Counted from the first letter of the stretch, positions 25,610 through 35,201 are shown. The stretch is DNA of 64,000 bases from JAFGNW01 sp964618515 (GCA_964618515.1 CAZUAS010000001.1:17635-81634); one strand, 5' to 3'. A program made the numbers and translations. Notes: generated by a model not told the origin, from the letters alone.

Positions 25610-26407
25610 ATGAAAATAGGCTTTGTTCAAATGGCTCCGGTGCTCGCTGAGGCAACCACCAATATGAACACCATCGCCCGGCTTATCGACCGGATTCCCG
25701 ACGCCGATCTGGTGGTTCTCCCGGAACTTTGCAACTCGGGCTACAACTTCCAATCCGAAAAGCAGGCTCTCCAAACGGCGGAGGAAATTTCCGACAGCCG
25801 CTATATCAAGCACCTGCTCTCACTGTGCCGCAAATATAATTGTCATATTGTTTCGGGTTTCAATGAACGGGAAGGCGACCGCCTGTACAATAGCGCCGTG
25901 CTGGTCAGTCCCGGCGGTTATCTCGGTAAATACCGTAAACTGCACCTGTTTTTTAACGAACTGGATTATTTCACACCCGGCGATTGCGGCCTGCCGGTTT
26001 TTGATATCGGCGGCTGCAAAATCGGCATGCTGATATGTTTCGACTGGATGTTCCCCGAGGTCTGGCGCATCATGGCCCTGCAGGGTGCGGATATCATCTG
26101 CCATCCCTCGAACCTGGTTATCCCCGAACTCTGTCAGCGAGCGGTACCGGTACACTCTCTGATTAACAGGGTTTTCAGCATCACCGCCAACCGCTTCGGT
26201 ACCGAGGGCAACCTGACTTTCACCGGCCTTTCACTCATTACCGACCCGAAAGGCGAAATCCTCTGCCAGGCCGGCGCCGACCGTGAGGAAGCCGTGTCCA
26301 TCGAAATCGACATCTATAAGGCTCGCAACAAAAACGTCACCACTCGTAACCATGTTATATTTGACCGCCGCCCGCATGAATATAAAAAAATCGTCGAGCC
26401 GGGATAA
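25610..26407 (+). CDS. Nitrilase-superfamily carbon-nitrogen hydrolase
   Basis: A 265-residue single-domain amidase. The Glu-Lys-Cys triad is visible: Glu39 in LPELCNSGY, Lys110 in GKYRKLHLF, and Cys143 in MLICFDWMFPE. The family hydrolyses non-peptide C-N bonds in amides, omega-amides or carbamoyl compounds. The sequence lies in the branch with short NAD-synthetase-unlinked enzymes; the substrate is not known. AAAGG precedes the ATG. It converges on an isochorismatase-family hydrolase 29 bases away. Confidence 0.9.
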   Translation: MKIGFVQMAPVLAEATTNMNTIARLIDRIPDADLVVLPELCNSGYNFQSEKQALQTAEEISDSRYIKHLLSLCRKYNCHIVSGFNEREGDRLYNSAVLVSPGGYLGKYRKLHLFFNELDYFTPGDCGLPVFDIGGCKIGMLICFDWMFPEVWRIMALQGADIICHPSNLVIPELCQRAVPVHSLINRVFSITANRFGTEGNLTFTGLSLITDPKGEILCQAGADREEAVSIEIDIYKARNKNVTTRNHVIFDRRPHEYKKIVEPG

Positions 26408-26436
26408 AAAACAGACCGCATATAAGCGAACAGCGC

Positions 26437-26976
26437 CTACTTGACAATTTTGATACACTGTTTGAAGGCTTCGCCCTCGGCAATATGCAGCATTTCAAAG
26501 AGCGCCATCTCCACGCTGGTGATTTTGCCGCCGCGCTGCATTATCGCCCGGATGCCGGTCTCCCGGTTTTCCGGTGTCCGCGAAGAAACGGCATCCGCCA
26601 CCAGGTAAACCTCGTAGCCCCGGTCCAGTAAATCCTGCGCCGTCTGATAAACGCAAACATGGGTTTCCATCCCGCACAGCAAAACCTGGTGGCGTCCGGT
26701 GTTCTTAAGCCCGGCCATGAATGCCTCATTACCGCAGCAACTGAAAGTATTTTTTACCAGCGGTTGTAAACCCGTCAGATTTTCCCTTATCAGCGGGATG
26801 GTATCACCGAGCTTGTCGGGAAGCTGCTCGTTCCAGAGAAGCGGCAGGCCGAGTGCTTTCGCTCCTTTAATCAGCTTCACGATGTTTTCAAAAAAATTAT
26901 CCCGGTCATACATCAATGTCGCCAGCCGCCCCTGAATATCCACGATAACCAAAACCGTATCGTCTTTTTTCAGCAC
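26437..26976 (-). CDS. Isochorismatase-family cysteine hydrolase
   Basis: A 179-residue protein with the triad Asp13 (VIVDIQGRL), Lys75 (LVKNTFSCCG) and Cys108 (CGMETHVCVYQTAQDLL), and the cis-peptide loop before the Cys. This is the YcaC/nicotinamidase-like cysteine hydrolase branch rather than true isochorismatase. The substrate is probably a small amide. GTG start, with GAGG seven bases upstream. Confidence 0.9.
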   Translation of the reverse strand: MLKKDDTVLVIVDIQGRLATLMYDRDNFFENIVKLIKGAKALGLPLLWNEQLPDKLGDTIPLIRENLTGLQPLVKNTFSCCGNEAFMAGLKNTGRHQVLLCGMETHVCVYQTAQDLLDRGYEVYLVADAVSSRTPENRETGIRAIMQRGGKITSVEMALFEMLHIAEGEAFKQCIKIVK

Positions 26977-27205
26977 GTTAAAACCTCATCTTTACTTTCT
27001 ATTTTATTTATGCATAACCAAGCGGGCACATAATTGTTCCAACCTGTTCCTGATAATTATTATATGCAAGTCTCATATTTAAGCAAGTCTATCTTTTGTT
27101 GGTTCACTTGAAAATGAGAATCCGGTCAGGTACCGGCTTTGTATATTCATGTCGGGGGCGCATATCACCTTGACGCGACTGTGTCAAGAGAACAAAAGCT
27201 TAAAA

Positions 27206-29290
27206 CTACAATACCTTTTTTTGAGCCGGATTTTTTTCGGCGATGACTTTATCAGCGAGTTCATTTGGCAACGGCGAGTATTCCAGAAATTCCATCGAAA
27301 AATTAGCCCGGCCGCTGGACAATGTGCGCAGAGCCGAGGCATAACCGAACATCTCCATCAACGGCACGGTGCCGCTCAGTTTCTGCGAACCCTTGCGGTG
27401 ACGGCGCATGTTGTTGATTTTACCCCGGCGGCGGTTGATATCGCCGATTATGTCGCCTATATATTCATCGGGTGTGTTGACCTCGAGCTTCATCAGTGGT
27501 TCCAGAAGCCGAGGCGACGCCTTGTGGATTATTTCCCGGAGCGCCTGTTCGGTACCGATACGAAAAGCCATCTCGCTGGAATCGACTTCATGAAAACCGC
27601 CGTCCACCAGCACGAATTTCACGTCCACCATCGGGAACCCCGCCAGTAAACCTTTCTCGACTATCAGACGGAAACCTTTTTCGACCGCGGGTATAAATTC
27701 ACGCGGGATGTTACCGCCCCGGACATGGTCAACAAACTCGATGCCCTTACCATGGTTCGGTTCCAGACGGTAAATAATATGGGCAAACTGACCTTTGCCA
27801 CCGGTTTGTTTTTTATACCGGTAGTCGTGGCTGACTTCCCGGTTTATCGTTTCTCGAAAGGCGACCGCCGGCTGACCCACCACCACCTCGACCTTATGCT
27901 CGGTCTTCAGGCGGTCCACGACAATCTCAAGGTGCAGTTCACCCATTCCGGAAATAACCGTTTCCCCGGTTTCTTCCTCGTAATGAGCTTTGAACGAGGG
28001 ATCCTCCAGTTTCAATTTACCCAGCGCATGAGCCATTTTTTCGCGGTCATTTTTATCGACCGTTTCGATTCGCATATCCAGAACCGTCTCGGGGTAATGA
28101 ATATTTTCCAGAAGAATCGGGTTGGCTTCGTCGCACAGGGTATCCCCAGTAGTGGTATATTTCATCCCTATCAGGGCACCGATATCGCCGGTTCTAAGCT
28201 CGGCTACCTCTTCGCGACGGTCGGCGTGAATACGCATTATGCGTCCGATGCGTTCCCGCCGCTTTTTGGTGGAATTATAAACATAACAGCCCGCTTTTAA
28301 TACACCCGAATATATCCGGATAAATGTCTGCTGCCCGACAAAAGTATCGTTGATGATTTTAAATGCCAGAGCCGAGAACGGCCGCTTATCGGACGGCTTG
28401 CGGGAGATGGTTTGGTTCGGGTTGGAGCAATCCTGGCCGCTTATAATCCCGCGGTCCACCGGCGAGGGCAGGTAGTCCACCACGGCATCCAGAAGCAGTT
28501 GAATACCCTTATTTTTAAAAGCGCTCCCGCAGAATACCGGGGTTATACAGATACCCATAACTGCATGGCGGGCGGCACGCTTGATATCCTCAACGGTTAT
28601 CTCTTCCTCGTTCAAATATTTCGCCATTAGACTTTCATCAAAATCGGCCAGCCGGGTCACGAGGTTTTCGTGAAGTTTCGCCGCCTGGACCTGAAATGAC
28701 TCCGGAATTTCGGAAACTACCCGGACCAGGCGGTCAAAAGTTATGACCTTCATGGTCACCAGGTCGATTATACCTTCCAGTTCCTGCCCATTCATAACCG
28801 GAATCTGGAAGGGTACGGCATTGGCTCCCAACATTTCGTTCATCATTTCAACCGTGTTGAAAAAATCCGCGCCCGGACGGTCCATCTTGTTGACAAAGGC
28901 AATCCGCGGGACCATGTAACGGTCGGCCTGGTGCCAGACGGTTTCACTTTGCGGTTCCACTCCGCCGACCGCACAGAACACCATCACAATACCATCGAGA
29001 ACTCGCAAAGAACGCTCTACCTCGAGCGTGAAATCGATATGTCCGGGAGTGTCGATAATGTTTATCTGGTGATCCAGCCAGCTGGTCGTGATAGCCGCCG
29101 ATGAGATGGTTATCCCCCGCTCCTGTTCCTGCTTCATGAAATCCATCACGGCCTGGCCGTTGTGCACCTCGCCGATGCGGTGAATCATTCCCGTAAAGAA
29201 CAATATCCGTTCCGTGGTGGTCGTTTTGCCGGCGTCAATATGAGCGACAATACCGATATTGCGTATCTTTTGAGTAATCACAGCCTCCAA
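27206..29290 (-). CDS. fusA: Elongation factor G
   Basis: 694 residues with all five EF-G domains. G1 is VAHIDAGKTTTTERIL, switch 2 is DTPGHIDFTLEVERSL and NKMDRPG is present. Domain IV contains GKGQFAHIIYR and GFPMVDVKFVLVDG; the C-terminal domain ends FLEYSPLPNELADKVI. It is not beside the S12/S7/Tu genes, so it may be a second paralogue; translocation versus recycling specialisation cannot be told. The TTG at 29290 has GGGAG seven bases upstream. A GTG three codons later has its Shine-Dalgarno too close. Confidence 0.93.
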   Translation of the reverse strand: MEAVITQKIRNIGIVAHIDAGKTTTTERILFFTGMIHRIGEVHNGQAVMDFMKQEQERGITISSAAITTSWLDHQINIIDTPGHIDFTLEVERSLRVLDGIVMVFCAVGGVEPQSETVWHQADRYMVPRIAFVNKMDRPGADFFNTVEMMNEMLGANAVPFQIPVMNGQELEGIIDLVTMKVITFDRLVRVVSEIPESFQVQAAKLHENLVTRLADFDESLMAKYLNEEEITVEDIKRAARHAVMGICITPVFCGSAFKNKGIQLLLDAVVDYLPSPVDRGIISGQDCSNPNQTISRKPSDKRPFSALAFKIINDTFVGQQTFIRIYSGVLKAGCYVYNSTKKRRERIGRIMRIHADRREEVAELRTGDIGALIGMKYTTTGDTLCDEANPILLENIHYPETVLDMRIETVDKNDREKMAHALGKLKLEDPSFKAHYEEETGETVISGMGELHLEIVVDRLKTEHKVEVVVGQPAVAFRETINREVSHDYRYKKQTGGKGQFAHIIYRLEPNHGKGIEFVDHVRGGNIPREFIPAVEKGFRLIVEKGLLAGFPMVDVKFVLVDGGFHEVDSSEMAFRIGTEQALREIIHKASPRLLEPLMKLEVNTPDEYIGDIIGDINRRRGKINNMRRHRKGSQKLSGTVPLMEMFGYASALRTLSSGRANFSMEFLEYSPLPNELADKVIAEKNPAQKKVL

Positions 29291-29620
29291 TTATAAACTC
29301 CCGGGTAACTACAGGTTGTTAAGAAATTACTACTTAGAAAATAGGGTTCAGCCTGTTTTCGTAAACCTGTAATCAAAACCACCCAAAAAAGTTCAAAAAA
29401 AGGTGACAATATATATCAAAAAAAACAAGATGTCAAAAAATCTTTCATTATTATTGTAACCAATTGATTATAAAACACTTATGCGGACGCAACTTATCTT
29501 CTGAAACCACCTTTTTTAAGGGGAAAAATAAAAAAAGTATTAATTTTTTTCTTAATCATAAACAGTTATATCATATAAAACGTAAAAGAATTATTAATCA
29601 TCAACAAGAATGGTAAAAAG
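29291..29620. other. AT-rich divergent intergenic region
   Basis: 330 bases between the EF-G and aminotransferase starts. It contains A- and T-tracts and must hold both promoters, but I see no clear -35/-10 pair, hairpin, RNA gene or ORF. Confidence 0.5.
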
Positions 29621-30835
29621 ATGAATGGTGTTAAAAAACACGAAGACGCGCTGTCGGCACATGTTTTTTATAGCCATCCCGTCTATAAAACCGATTTTAC
29701 ATCGGCTTCCGATGTTTACCTTTATGATTCCTCTGGCCGCCAATATATGGATTTTGAATCCGGCATCTGGTGTGCCTCGCTGGGTCATAACCATCCCGCC
29801 ATTGCAGAATCTATTCATAAACAGCTGGACAAAGTAATTCATCTGGGGGCAACAGTCACATCACCTTTAACGGAAGAAACCGCAATCACGCTTTTACGTC
29901 ACACCCCGTTTGAACATGGACAAGCTGTTTTTCTCAGCTCCGGAAGTGAGGCGGTGGAACTGAGCCTGAAACTGGCCCGGCTTTTTACCGGTCGAAACCG
30001 GCTGGTAACCTTCACCCGAAGTTACCTGGGAGCTTACGGCTTTTCCGGACAGCTTGATAATACTAATTGCTGGCAACTGGTTGACATCGATAATTGTCTG
30101 GGTTGCTCCGAAGAAAAGTGTACCTGGTCCTGCGGGGCGCTCAAGCATATCAAGCCCGACATGACTGCCGCATTTATTATCGAACCGGTGCTTGCTTCGG
30201 GCGGCATACTATTCCCTCCGACCAAATGCGTTAAATTCTTAGCCGGCGAAATTAACAGCACCGGCGGCTTATTCATTACCAATGAAGTTACCACCGGCCT
30301 GGGACGAACCGGCCGATGGCTGGGTGTTGAACATCACGAAGTAACTCCCGATCTGATCGTTTTCGGAAAAACTCTGGGCAACGGCTACCCTGTCAGCGCG
30401 GTGGCCATGTCACGTCAGGTCGCCGACATGCTTCTTACAAAAGATTTTTATTACGTCCAGTCTCACCAAAACGACCCTCTGGGTTGTGCGGTAGCAAAAA
30501 CCGTTCTTGAGACTCTTGAGAAGGAAAAACTGATTGACCGTTCTCAAAAGCTCGGCGAATTTTTTAAAAAACAACTTGGTGAACTGCAATCGAAACATAA
30601 TCTCATAAAGGATATAAGAGGTTTCGGTCTTATGTACGGTTTGGAATTGAATAGCAAACTGACCGGCGGTGAAAAAGGTGTTGTTGCCATCGTCAAAAAC
30701 ATGTTGGCGCATGGTTTCTATATCGGTTCCAAACCCAAATTAAATCTTTTAAGGTTTTTCCCGCCATTAACAATTCGTGAAGAGCATATACTTGAGCTTT
30801 GCCGGACTATGGGAAATATTTTTTTGAAATTGTAA
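29621..30835 (+). CDS. Class III PLP-dependent aminotransferase with Cys4 insertion
   Basis: 404 residues of aminotransferase fold type I, class III. SSGSEAVELSLKLAR is the phosphate-binding region, EPVLASGGILFPP and Lys250 in VFGKTLGNGYPVSAV (Schiff base) are clear, and RGFGLMYGLEL lies in the C-terminal domain. Two oddities stand out. The residue normally Asp in DEVxTGxGRTG, which contacts the PLP ring nitrogen, is Asn221 (TNEVTTGLGRTG). A Cys cluster C159-x2-C162-x4-C167-x3-C171 sits between the large-domain strands, where the class usually has a plain loop; it looks metal-binding. A methyltransferase gene follows after 57 bases. The substrate is unknown. Confidence 0.85.
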   Translation: MNGVKKHEDALSAHVFYSHPVYKTDFTSASDVYLYDSSGRQYMDFESGIWCASLGHNHPAIAESIHKQLDKVIHLGATVTSPLTEETAITLLRHTPFEHGQAVFLSSGSEAVELSLKLARLFTGRNRLVTFTRSYLGAYGFSGQLDNTNCWQLVDIDNCLGCSEEKCTWSCGALKHIKPDMTAAFIIEPVLASGGILFPPTKCVKFLAGEINSTGGLFITNEVTTGLGRTGRWLGVEHHEVTPDLIVFGKTLGNGYPVSAVAMSRQVADMLLTKDFYYVQSHQNDPLGCAVAKTVLETLEKEKLIDRSQKLGEFFKKQLGELQSKHNLIKDIRGFGLMYGLELNSKLTGGEKGVVAIVKNMLAHGFYIGSKPKLNLLRFFPPLTIREEHILELCRTMGNIFLKL

Positions 30836-30892
30836 AAAAATGTTCATTCATAAAAGAACTATAGAGAAAATAAAAGAAAGAAAGGCGCGGTT

Positions 30893-31462
30893 ATGGGTTT
30901 GGAGAATCCCAGTTCTTTTGATGTTATGACCCATACTCTCTTTTTTCGTCTGATGGGTCCGTTATATAAAAAATATATCCGGAGTCTGGGTTTACAGGGT
31001 AATGAAAAAATACTGGAGTTCGGCTGTGGTTCCGGAGAAGCCTCGCATTTTTTAGCTGATATCTTAAATAAAGACGGCGGGCATTTAACCTGCCTGGATA
31101 TTTCCGAATCCTGGATAAAAGCCGTCAAAAAGAGATTGAAAAAATATCGGAATACTGATTTTATGACCGGCGATATTCTTAAACTGTCATTCGACCGGAC
31201 ATCCTACGATGGCGTTTTTATCCATTATGTGCTGCACGATATCGACCCCCAACTTCGTCCGCAGGTCATCCGGTCTCTGACCGCACTGTTAAAAAATGGC
31301 GGGAAAATTTTCATCCGGGAACCGAACAAAGCCGGACACGGGATGTCAGCCGCTGAAATAAAAAAACTGATGTCCGATTGCGGACTCATAGAAACCAGGG
31401 GAACAACAGAGAAAAACTTGTTCTTGGGGACTTTTTTCACCGGTATTTTCAACAAACCGTGA
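30893..31462 (+). CDS. Small class I SAM-dependent methyltransferase
   Basis: A 189-residue methyltransferase: motif I KILEFGCGSGEASHFLADIL, acidic TCLDISE, motif II FDRTSYDGVFIHYVLHDID, and LLKNGGKIFIREPNK. AAAGG and GGCGCGG lie upstream of the ATG. It is 57 bases behind the aminotransferase gene and is followed by a terminator, so the two form a short operon. Possibly it modifies the product of that enzyme; no substrate is visible. Confidence 0.85.
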   Translation: MGLENPSSFDVMTHTLFFRLMGPLYKKYIRSLGLQGNEKILEFGCGSGEASHFLADILNKDGGHLTCLDISESWIKAVKKRLKKYRNTDFMTGDILKLSFDRTSYDGVFIHYVLHDIDPQLRPQVIRSLTALLKNGGKIFIREPNKAGHGMSAAEIKKLMSDCGLIETRGTTEKNLFLGTFFTGIFNKP

Positions 31463-31479
31463 AAAGACTAACTGACATA

Positions 31480-31513
31480 AACCGGCTATTCATGATGGAA
31501 AGCCGGTTCTTTC
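31480..31513 (+). terminator. Terminator after the aminotransferase/methyltransferase pair
   Basis: AACCGGCT (31480-31487) pairs perfectly with AGCCGGTT (31501-31508), followed by CTTTCGTTCG. It sits 18 bases after the methyltransferase stop. Confidence 0.65.
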
Positions 31514-31526
31514 GTTCGTAAAATCG

Positions 31527-32768
31527 TCAAAAAAGAAAAATAACGGGTACATGCAGCAGCGCCCAGAGACCATAACGCCACCCGGTTGCGGTACGCGCTT
31601 CCCGGGCGAGGAAACCGAAATATACTCCCTTCATGATTGTATTACTCATCATCGAAATGATAATTGCCATAACCATCAGGTTCTGAGGATGGAGCGGTTT
31701 ATTTACCAGCGACAGAATAAAAGGGTCGATATCGGTTACTCCGACAAGCGCGGAAAGCACCACCAAACCGGTATTGCCGTAAAACTGTTGAATGAAAACT
31801 GTAGCCACCGACAGGAGTACGAACAGAACAGCAAAAATAAGAGCTGGTTTCAATTCAAACGGGTTGGGCGGGGCCTGAACGAATGTCCGGGGGATATCCT
31901 TTTTTATTGTCTTAAAACGTACCGATAATACGAGCCCCACTACCGACAGCAGGACCAGTTGCAGCCAGAGCCAGGACACCACTTCCGGATTGATTATCCA
32001 CACCAAAACCAGAATCCTCAGGTACATGACACTGCCGGCCAGGATCGAGGCCTGCAAAGCGTTGAAACTCTGCTGGGGCGATTTTTGGGCTATCCGTCCG
32101 GCGGTCACACTCACCGCCGTGCTGGAAACGATGCCACCCAGCAGACCCGACAGCCACAAACCCACCCGGCTGCCGAATTTTTTAGAAAGGAAATATCCCC
32201 CAAAGCCGACCGCCGAAACCAGCACCACAATCTGCCAGATTTGCCGGGGATTAAGACTGAACTGGGTGTATTCCTGGTCAGGCAGAACAGGCATGATTAT
32301 CAAGGTGATCAACAGGAACTTGATAACCGCCAAAAACTCCGCTTTATCCAGACTTTCCACATATTTTTCTATCTTGGCTTTTTCCGAAAGAAGGAACGTG
32401 CCGACAATACCCAGCGCCAGAGGCACCCAGATATCGGCTAAAAGGCAGAGCGCCCCGGTTATAAACGTCAGTATGGCCGCCACCTCGCTGGTCCAGCCGA
32501 CATGCCCCTCCTTGAGCTTGGCCAGGTAACCGATTACCGCCAGCGAGCTGATAGAAATCATCCCCACCGGCAGGACCCAGGGTACCCCGACATGAAACAA
32601 CCAGGCGCATCCGAATCCGAACACGCCTATCAAAGAATAGGTTCTTACCCCGGCAAAAACCCGCCCTTTGGTCAGATGACCGGAACTTTCGCGTTCTAGG
32701 CCGACCAGGAAGGCAATCCCCAATGCTATAAAAAACCGCAGATAAAGCGGCAACTGGATATCTTCCAT
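31527..32768 (-). CDS. MgtC/SapB-DUF4010 family membrane protein
   Basis: 413 residues and about ten membrane segments. The N-terminal MgtC/SapB module (RFFIALGIAFLVGLERES, RTYSLIGVFGFG) is joined to a DUF4010 module (GLWLSGLLGGIVSSTAVSVTAGRIA, ALVGVTDIDPFILSLV). The architecture is common in diderm bacteria. MgtC relatives modulate magnesium and phosphate stress, but the DUF4010 fusions have no firm function. No partner gene is adjacent. Confidence 0.9.
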   Translation of the reverse strand: MEDIQLPLYLRFFIALGIAFLVGLERESSGHLTKGRVFAGVRTYSLIGVFGFGCAWLFHVGVPWVLPVGMISISSLAVIGYLAKLKEGHVGWTSEVAAILTFITGALCLLADIWVPLALGIVGTFLLSEKAKIEKYVESLDKAEFLAVIKFLLITLIIMPVLPDQEYTQFSLNPRQIWQIVVLVSAVGFGGYFLSKKFGSRVGLWLSGLLGGIVSSTAVSVTAGRIAQKSPQQSFNALQASILAGSVMYLRILVLVWIINPEVVSWLWLQLVLLSVVGLVLSVRFKTIKKDIPRTFVQAPPNPFELKPALIFAVLFVLLSVATVFIQQFYGNTGLVVLSALVGVTDIDPFILSLVNKPLHPQNLMVMAIIISMMSNTIMKGVYFGFLAREARTATGWRYGLWALLHVPVIFLF

Positions 32769-33113
32769 TTGTTATCCTCTGACAAAAACTCGGTTCAATC
32801 AGGAACGAATAAAGCTAAAGGGGTTCAAATTTATTGGCAAGTTTTTTTAAATCTGCGGATTTCTTAAAAAGAACCGTCCGTGACAATTTTTTTTAGATTC
32901 TCGATATCCGGCTCATGTCAAAATCGTCACGAACGGCTCTTCTCTAACCTTATTTACGGGCAGGATGCCAGAGAAACATGAGTCAGATACCGGCACTGTC
33001 GGTGTCAGCCTGGTCAGAGTTATAAGATGAAGGACAGTTGTCAAAGACATTAACATACTTATCGTTACCTTCATCAGCATGATCGTGAATATATAACTAA
33101 AGGCATTTATTAA

Positions 33114-33401
33114 CAGTACCGCCCGGATTTCTATCTGCCGGATTACAATCTTTTTCTTGAAATCTGCGGCTACGGTCATATGCCCCATTACCGTGAACGC
33201 ATCGCTTTCAAAAAACGGTTGTATCGAAAAAACGACCTGCGCGTCGTTTTCATAAGCTATAACGGCCACGGCTCCCTGGAACAAAAAATCCGAAAGGAGC
33301 TGGAATTTTTTATAAATAAAACGAAATCATCTAAGAGTCAAGACAGGCACGAACCCTATCAACCATCTTCGGTACCAGTAAATCACGATTCTCGCGGGTA
33401 A
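33114..33401 (+). pseudogene. Remnant of a PD-(D/E)XK nuclease-like domain
   Basis: The open frame after the TAA at 33111-33113 reads QYRPDFYLPDYNLFLEICGY, then RERIAFKKRLYRKNDLRVVF and LEQKIRKELEFF. Asp in the FYLPDY strand, a Glu strand (LFLEI) and a downstream Lys/Arg helix match the C-terminal nuclease lobe seen in many small restriction-endonuclease-like proteins. No N-terminal part is open upstream. The last 23 codons run antisense into the THEP1 gene, so the natural end is also lost. I regard it as a decayed fragment. The surrounding gap (32769-33330) holds no other convincing gene. Confidence 0.45.
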
Positions 33402-33879
33402 TCTCGTAAAGGTCAACATCCGCTCTTTTTTTTACTTCAGCTATGAATCCCCCGCCCTTCAAAGCGATGGTGGCGATAACCAGCCGGTCCGAAGCCAGTG
33501 CCTTGTCCAAAAGACGGATAAATTTATCCGAGAAGCATTCCATTTTCCCGATTTCATCAATTACCAGAATTCTGTTCCGGGCGTCATTCAGGTCAAGCTT
33601 TTCGAGAAATTTTTCAAAACCCCTTACATCGACGCCATACCTGCCCACCCGGAACGAACTTGCCACAGCCACTCCCGCCAGTACCCCCCGTCCGCCTTGC
33701 AACCCTTCCAGGGTAAAACCCTTTCGCACGCCGCCTTTCCTCATTTCCTCGGTATAAAAACCAACCGGGCTGTAAGGCGTCAATAGTCCGCAGATTTTTT
33801 TAATTAAAGTCGTCTTACCTACGCCCGGCACTCCGGTAATGAGGATATTTTTTTTCATTTGTTCGTTTCTGCACTTCAT
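33331..33879 (-). CDS. THEP1-family nucleoside-triphosphatase
   Basis: About 175-182 residues, the normal family length. The Walker A is ITGVPGVGKTTLIKKI, FYTEEMRKGGVRKGF follows, and the Walker B is RILVIDEIGKMECFS. THEP1 proteins hydrolyse several NTPs in vitro; their cellular task is unresolved. The first seven codons before MKKNILITG may not be translated, as neither ATG has a clear Shine-Dalgarno. Confidence 0.88.
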   Translation of the reverse strand: MKCRNEQMKKNILITGVPGVGKTTLIKKICGLLTPYSPVGFYTEEMRKGGVRKGFTLEGLQGGRGVLAGVAVASSFRVGRYGVDVRGFEKFLEKLDLNDARNRILVIDEIGKMECFSDKFIRLLDKALASDRLVIATIALKGGGFIAEVKKRADVDLYEITRENRDLLVPKMVDRVRACLDS

Positions 33880-34319
33880 TTATTGAAAACTATACTTGGC
33901 TGCCGGTATTAAAATAATATAATTATTCACCGGTGCGACAAGAACAAAATGGTGCTGGTCTCGCCATCCCCGTTCAATCCGATATAATTAAACAACAGCT
34001 GTTAAATTATTCCCATTGTAATAAATGACCTGATAAGTCCCTAATACAAACCCGTTAATTTAGTTATCATTCATTAACCTGTTTAAGCCATTTTTTTTAT
34101 CGAAGTATCAATCCGTAAAAAACCGTCGCACTGATAATTTTTTTATTTGGATAAAATTAACTAAACATTATATTAAAAATAACTTGAACTCTTTATCTAC
34201 ATAATAGGGGATTTGATTTTTATGTAGGTTCACTTTATAACCATCAAACAACAGGAGGATCGGCAACAACAAAAAAGCTAATACTATTATTATTAACCTC
34301 ACAGATGAAGGGAATTTGC
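33880..34319. other. AT-rich intergenic region before the caspase-like gene
   Basis: About 440 bases without an ORF I can support. It contains long A/T tracts and an isolated AGGAGG at about 34254-34259, followed by no usable start codon nearby. It probably contains promoters for the flanking divergent genes; no confident -35/-10 pair was identified. Confidence 0.4.
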
Positions 34320-35189
34320 ATGAAAAAATTATTTATATCGCTGTTTCTGTGCGGTATAATCCTTTCGATGTTCGGCTGCAGCGATAATGCGAACATCACC
34401 GATTCAAAAAGCTCGATTGTCATGACCGAGCGTCCGCAATATATTGAAACCCGTCCCCAGGCAGTCGTTGAAAATTACACCCTGAAAACCACGATGGCGG
34501 TTTACAAGAAGCCGACACCGCCCCCACCGGATACCAACAATGTTGACCCCAATCCCAACCCGGCGCATAAATATGCCTACGTGGTGGGTATTTCCGATTA
34601 CGAGGGCACGGCCAATGACCTGCAGTACTGCGACGATGATGCCGTGGAAATGAAAGCCATGCTCCAGGGTGAAGGTTTCACCGTGCGCATGGATCTCGAC
34701 CGTAACGCCACCGCCGACGCCATTACCGCCGGACTGCAATGGCTTATCGACCAGGCTGTACCCGGTGATGAAATCGCATTCTGCTATTCCGGTCACGGTA
34801 CCAAGTACACCACCTATGGTTCCTGCATCATCTCGACCGACCTGTATCTACTGACCCATGGCTACGTCATGCAGTATTTCAATGCCGTCAACTGCACCAA
34901 GAAACTGATGACTCTGGACGCCTGCGTCGTGGGTGATTTCCATACTGACGCCGTGAATGGAACGATGCTGGCCACCGCCTCCACCAACACCAGTTCATAC
35001 GATGTCCCGGCTTTCGAAAACGGCGCCTGGACCTACTTTTTCCTGGAAGCCGTTAACGAACAGAATCTAATATACGCCGAAGATTGCGCCACCTATGCCG
35101 AAACCGAGATGAAAGCCTGGGCTAAACCCCTACGTTTAAGAGTCAGCCCGGCCCATACCGACAAATACATTGGCAAGTTTGATATATAA
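34320..35189 (+). CDS. Caspase-like (peptidase C14) lipoprotein
   Basis: The ATG at 34320 is preferred because GAAGGGA lies six bases before it. The result is a lipoprotein signal (MKKLFISLFLCGIILSMFGC) with lipid Cys20. A Pro-rich linker (about 64-82, KPTPPPPDTNNVDPNPNP) leads to a caspase fold: YVVGISDYEGTANDL, the His159 dyad residue in CYSGHGT, and Cys202 in TLDACVVGDF. This is the metacaspase-type His-Cys arrangement on the cell surface or in the periplasm. Family members cleave after Arg/Lys or act as scaffolds; the target here is unknown. A strong bidirectional terminator follows. Confidence 0.85.
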   Translation: MKKLFISLFLCGIILSMFGCSDNANITDSKSSIVMTERPQYIETRPQAVVENYTLKTTMAVYKKPTPPPPDTNNVDPNPNPAHKYAYVVGISDYEGTANDLQYCDDDAVEMKAMLQGEGFTVRMDLDRNATADAITAGLQWLIDQAVPGDEIAFCYSGHGTKYTTYGSCIISTDLYLLTHGYVMQYFNAVNCTKKLMTLDACVVGDFHTDAVNGTMLATASTNTSSYDVPAFENGAWTYFFLEAVNEQNLIYAEDCATYAETEMKAWAKPLRLRVSPAHTDKYIGKFDI

Positions 35190-35201
35190 TAAATTTTTTT
35201 A

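Noticed and set aside
32913..33284. 123-codon minus-strand ORF
   Set aside because: No domain, and the opposite strand carries a nuclease-like remnant over part of it.
33880..34319. Possible tRNA or other RNA gene in the long AT-rich gap
   Set aside because: No cloverleaf, CCA end or conserved RNA motif seen.
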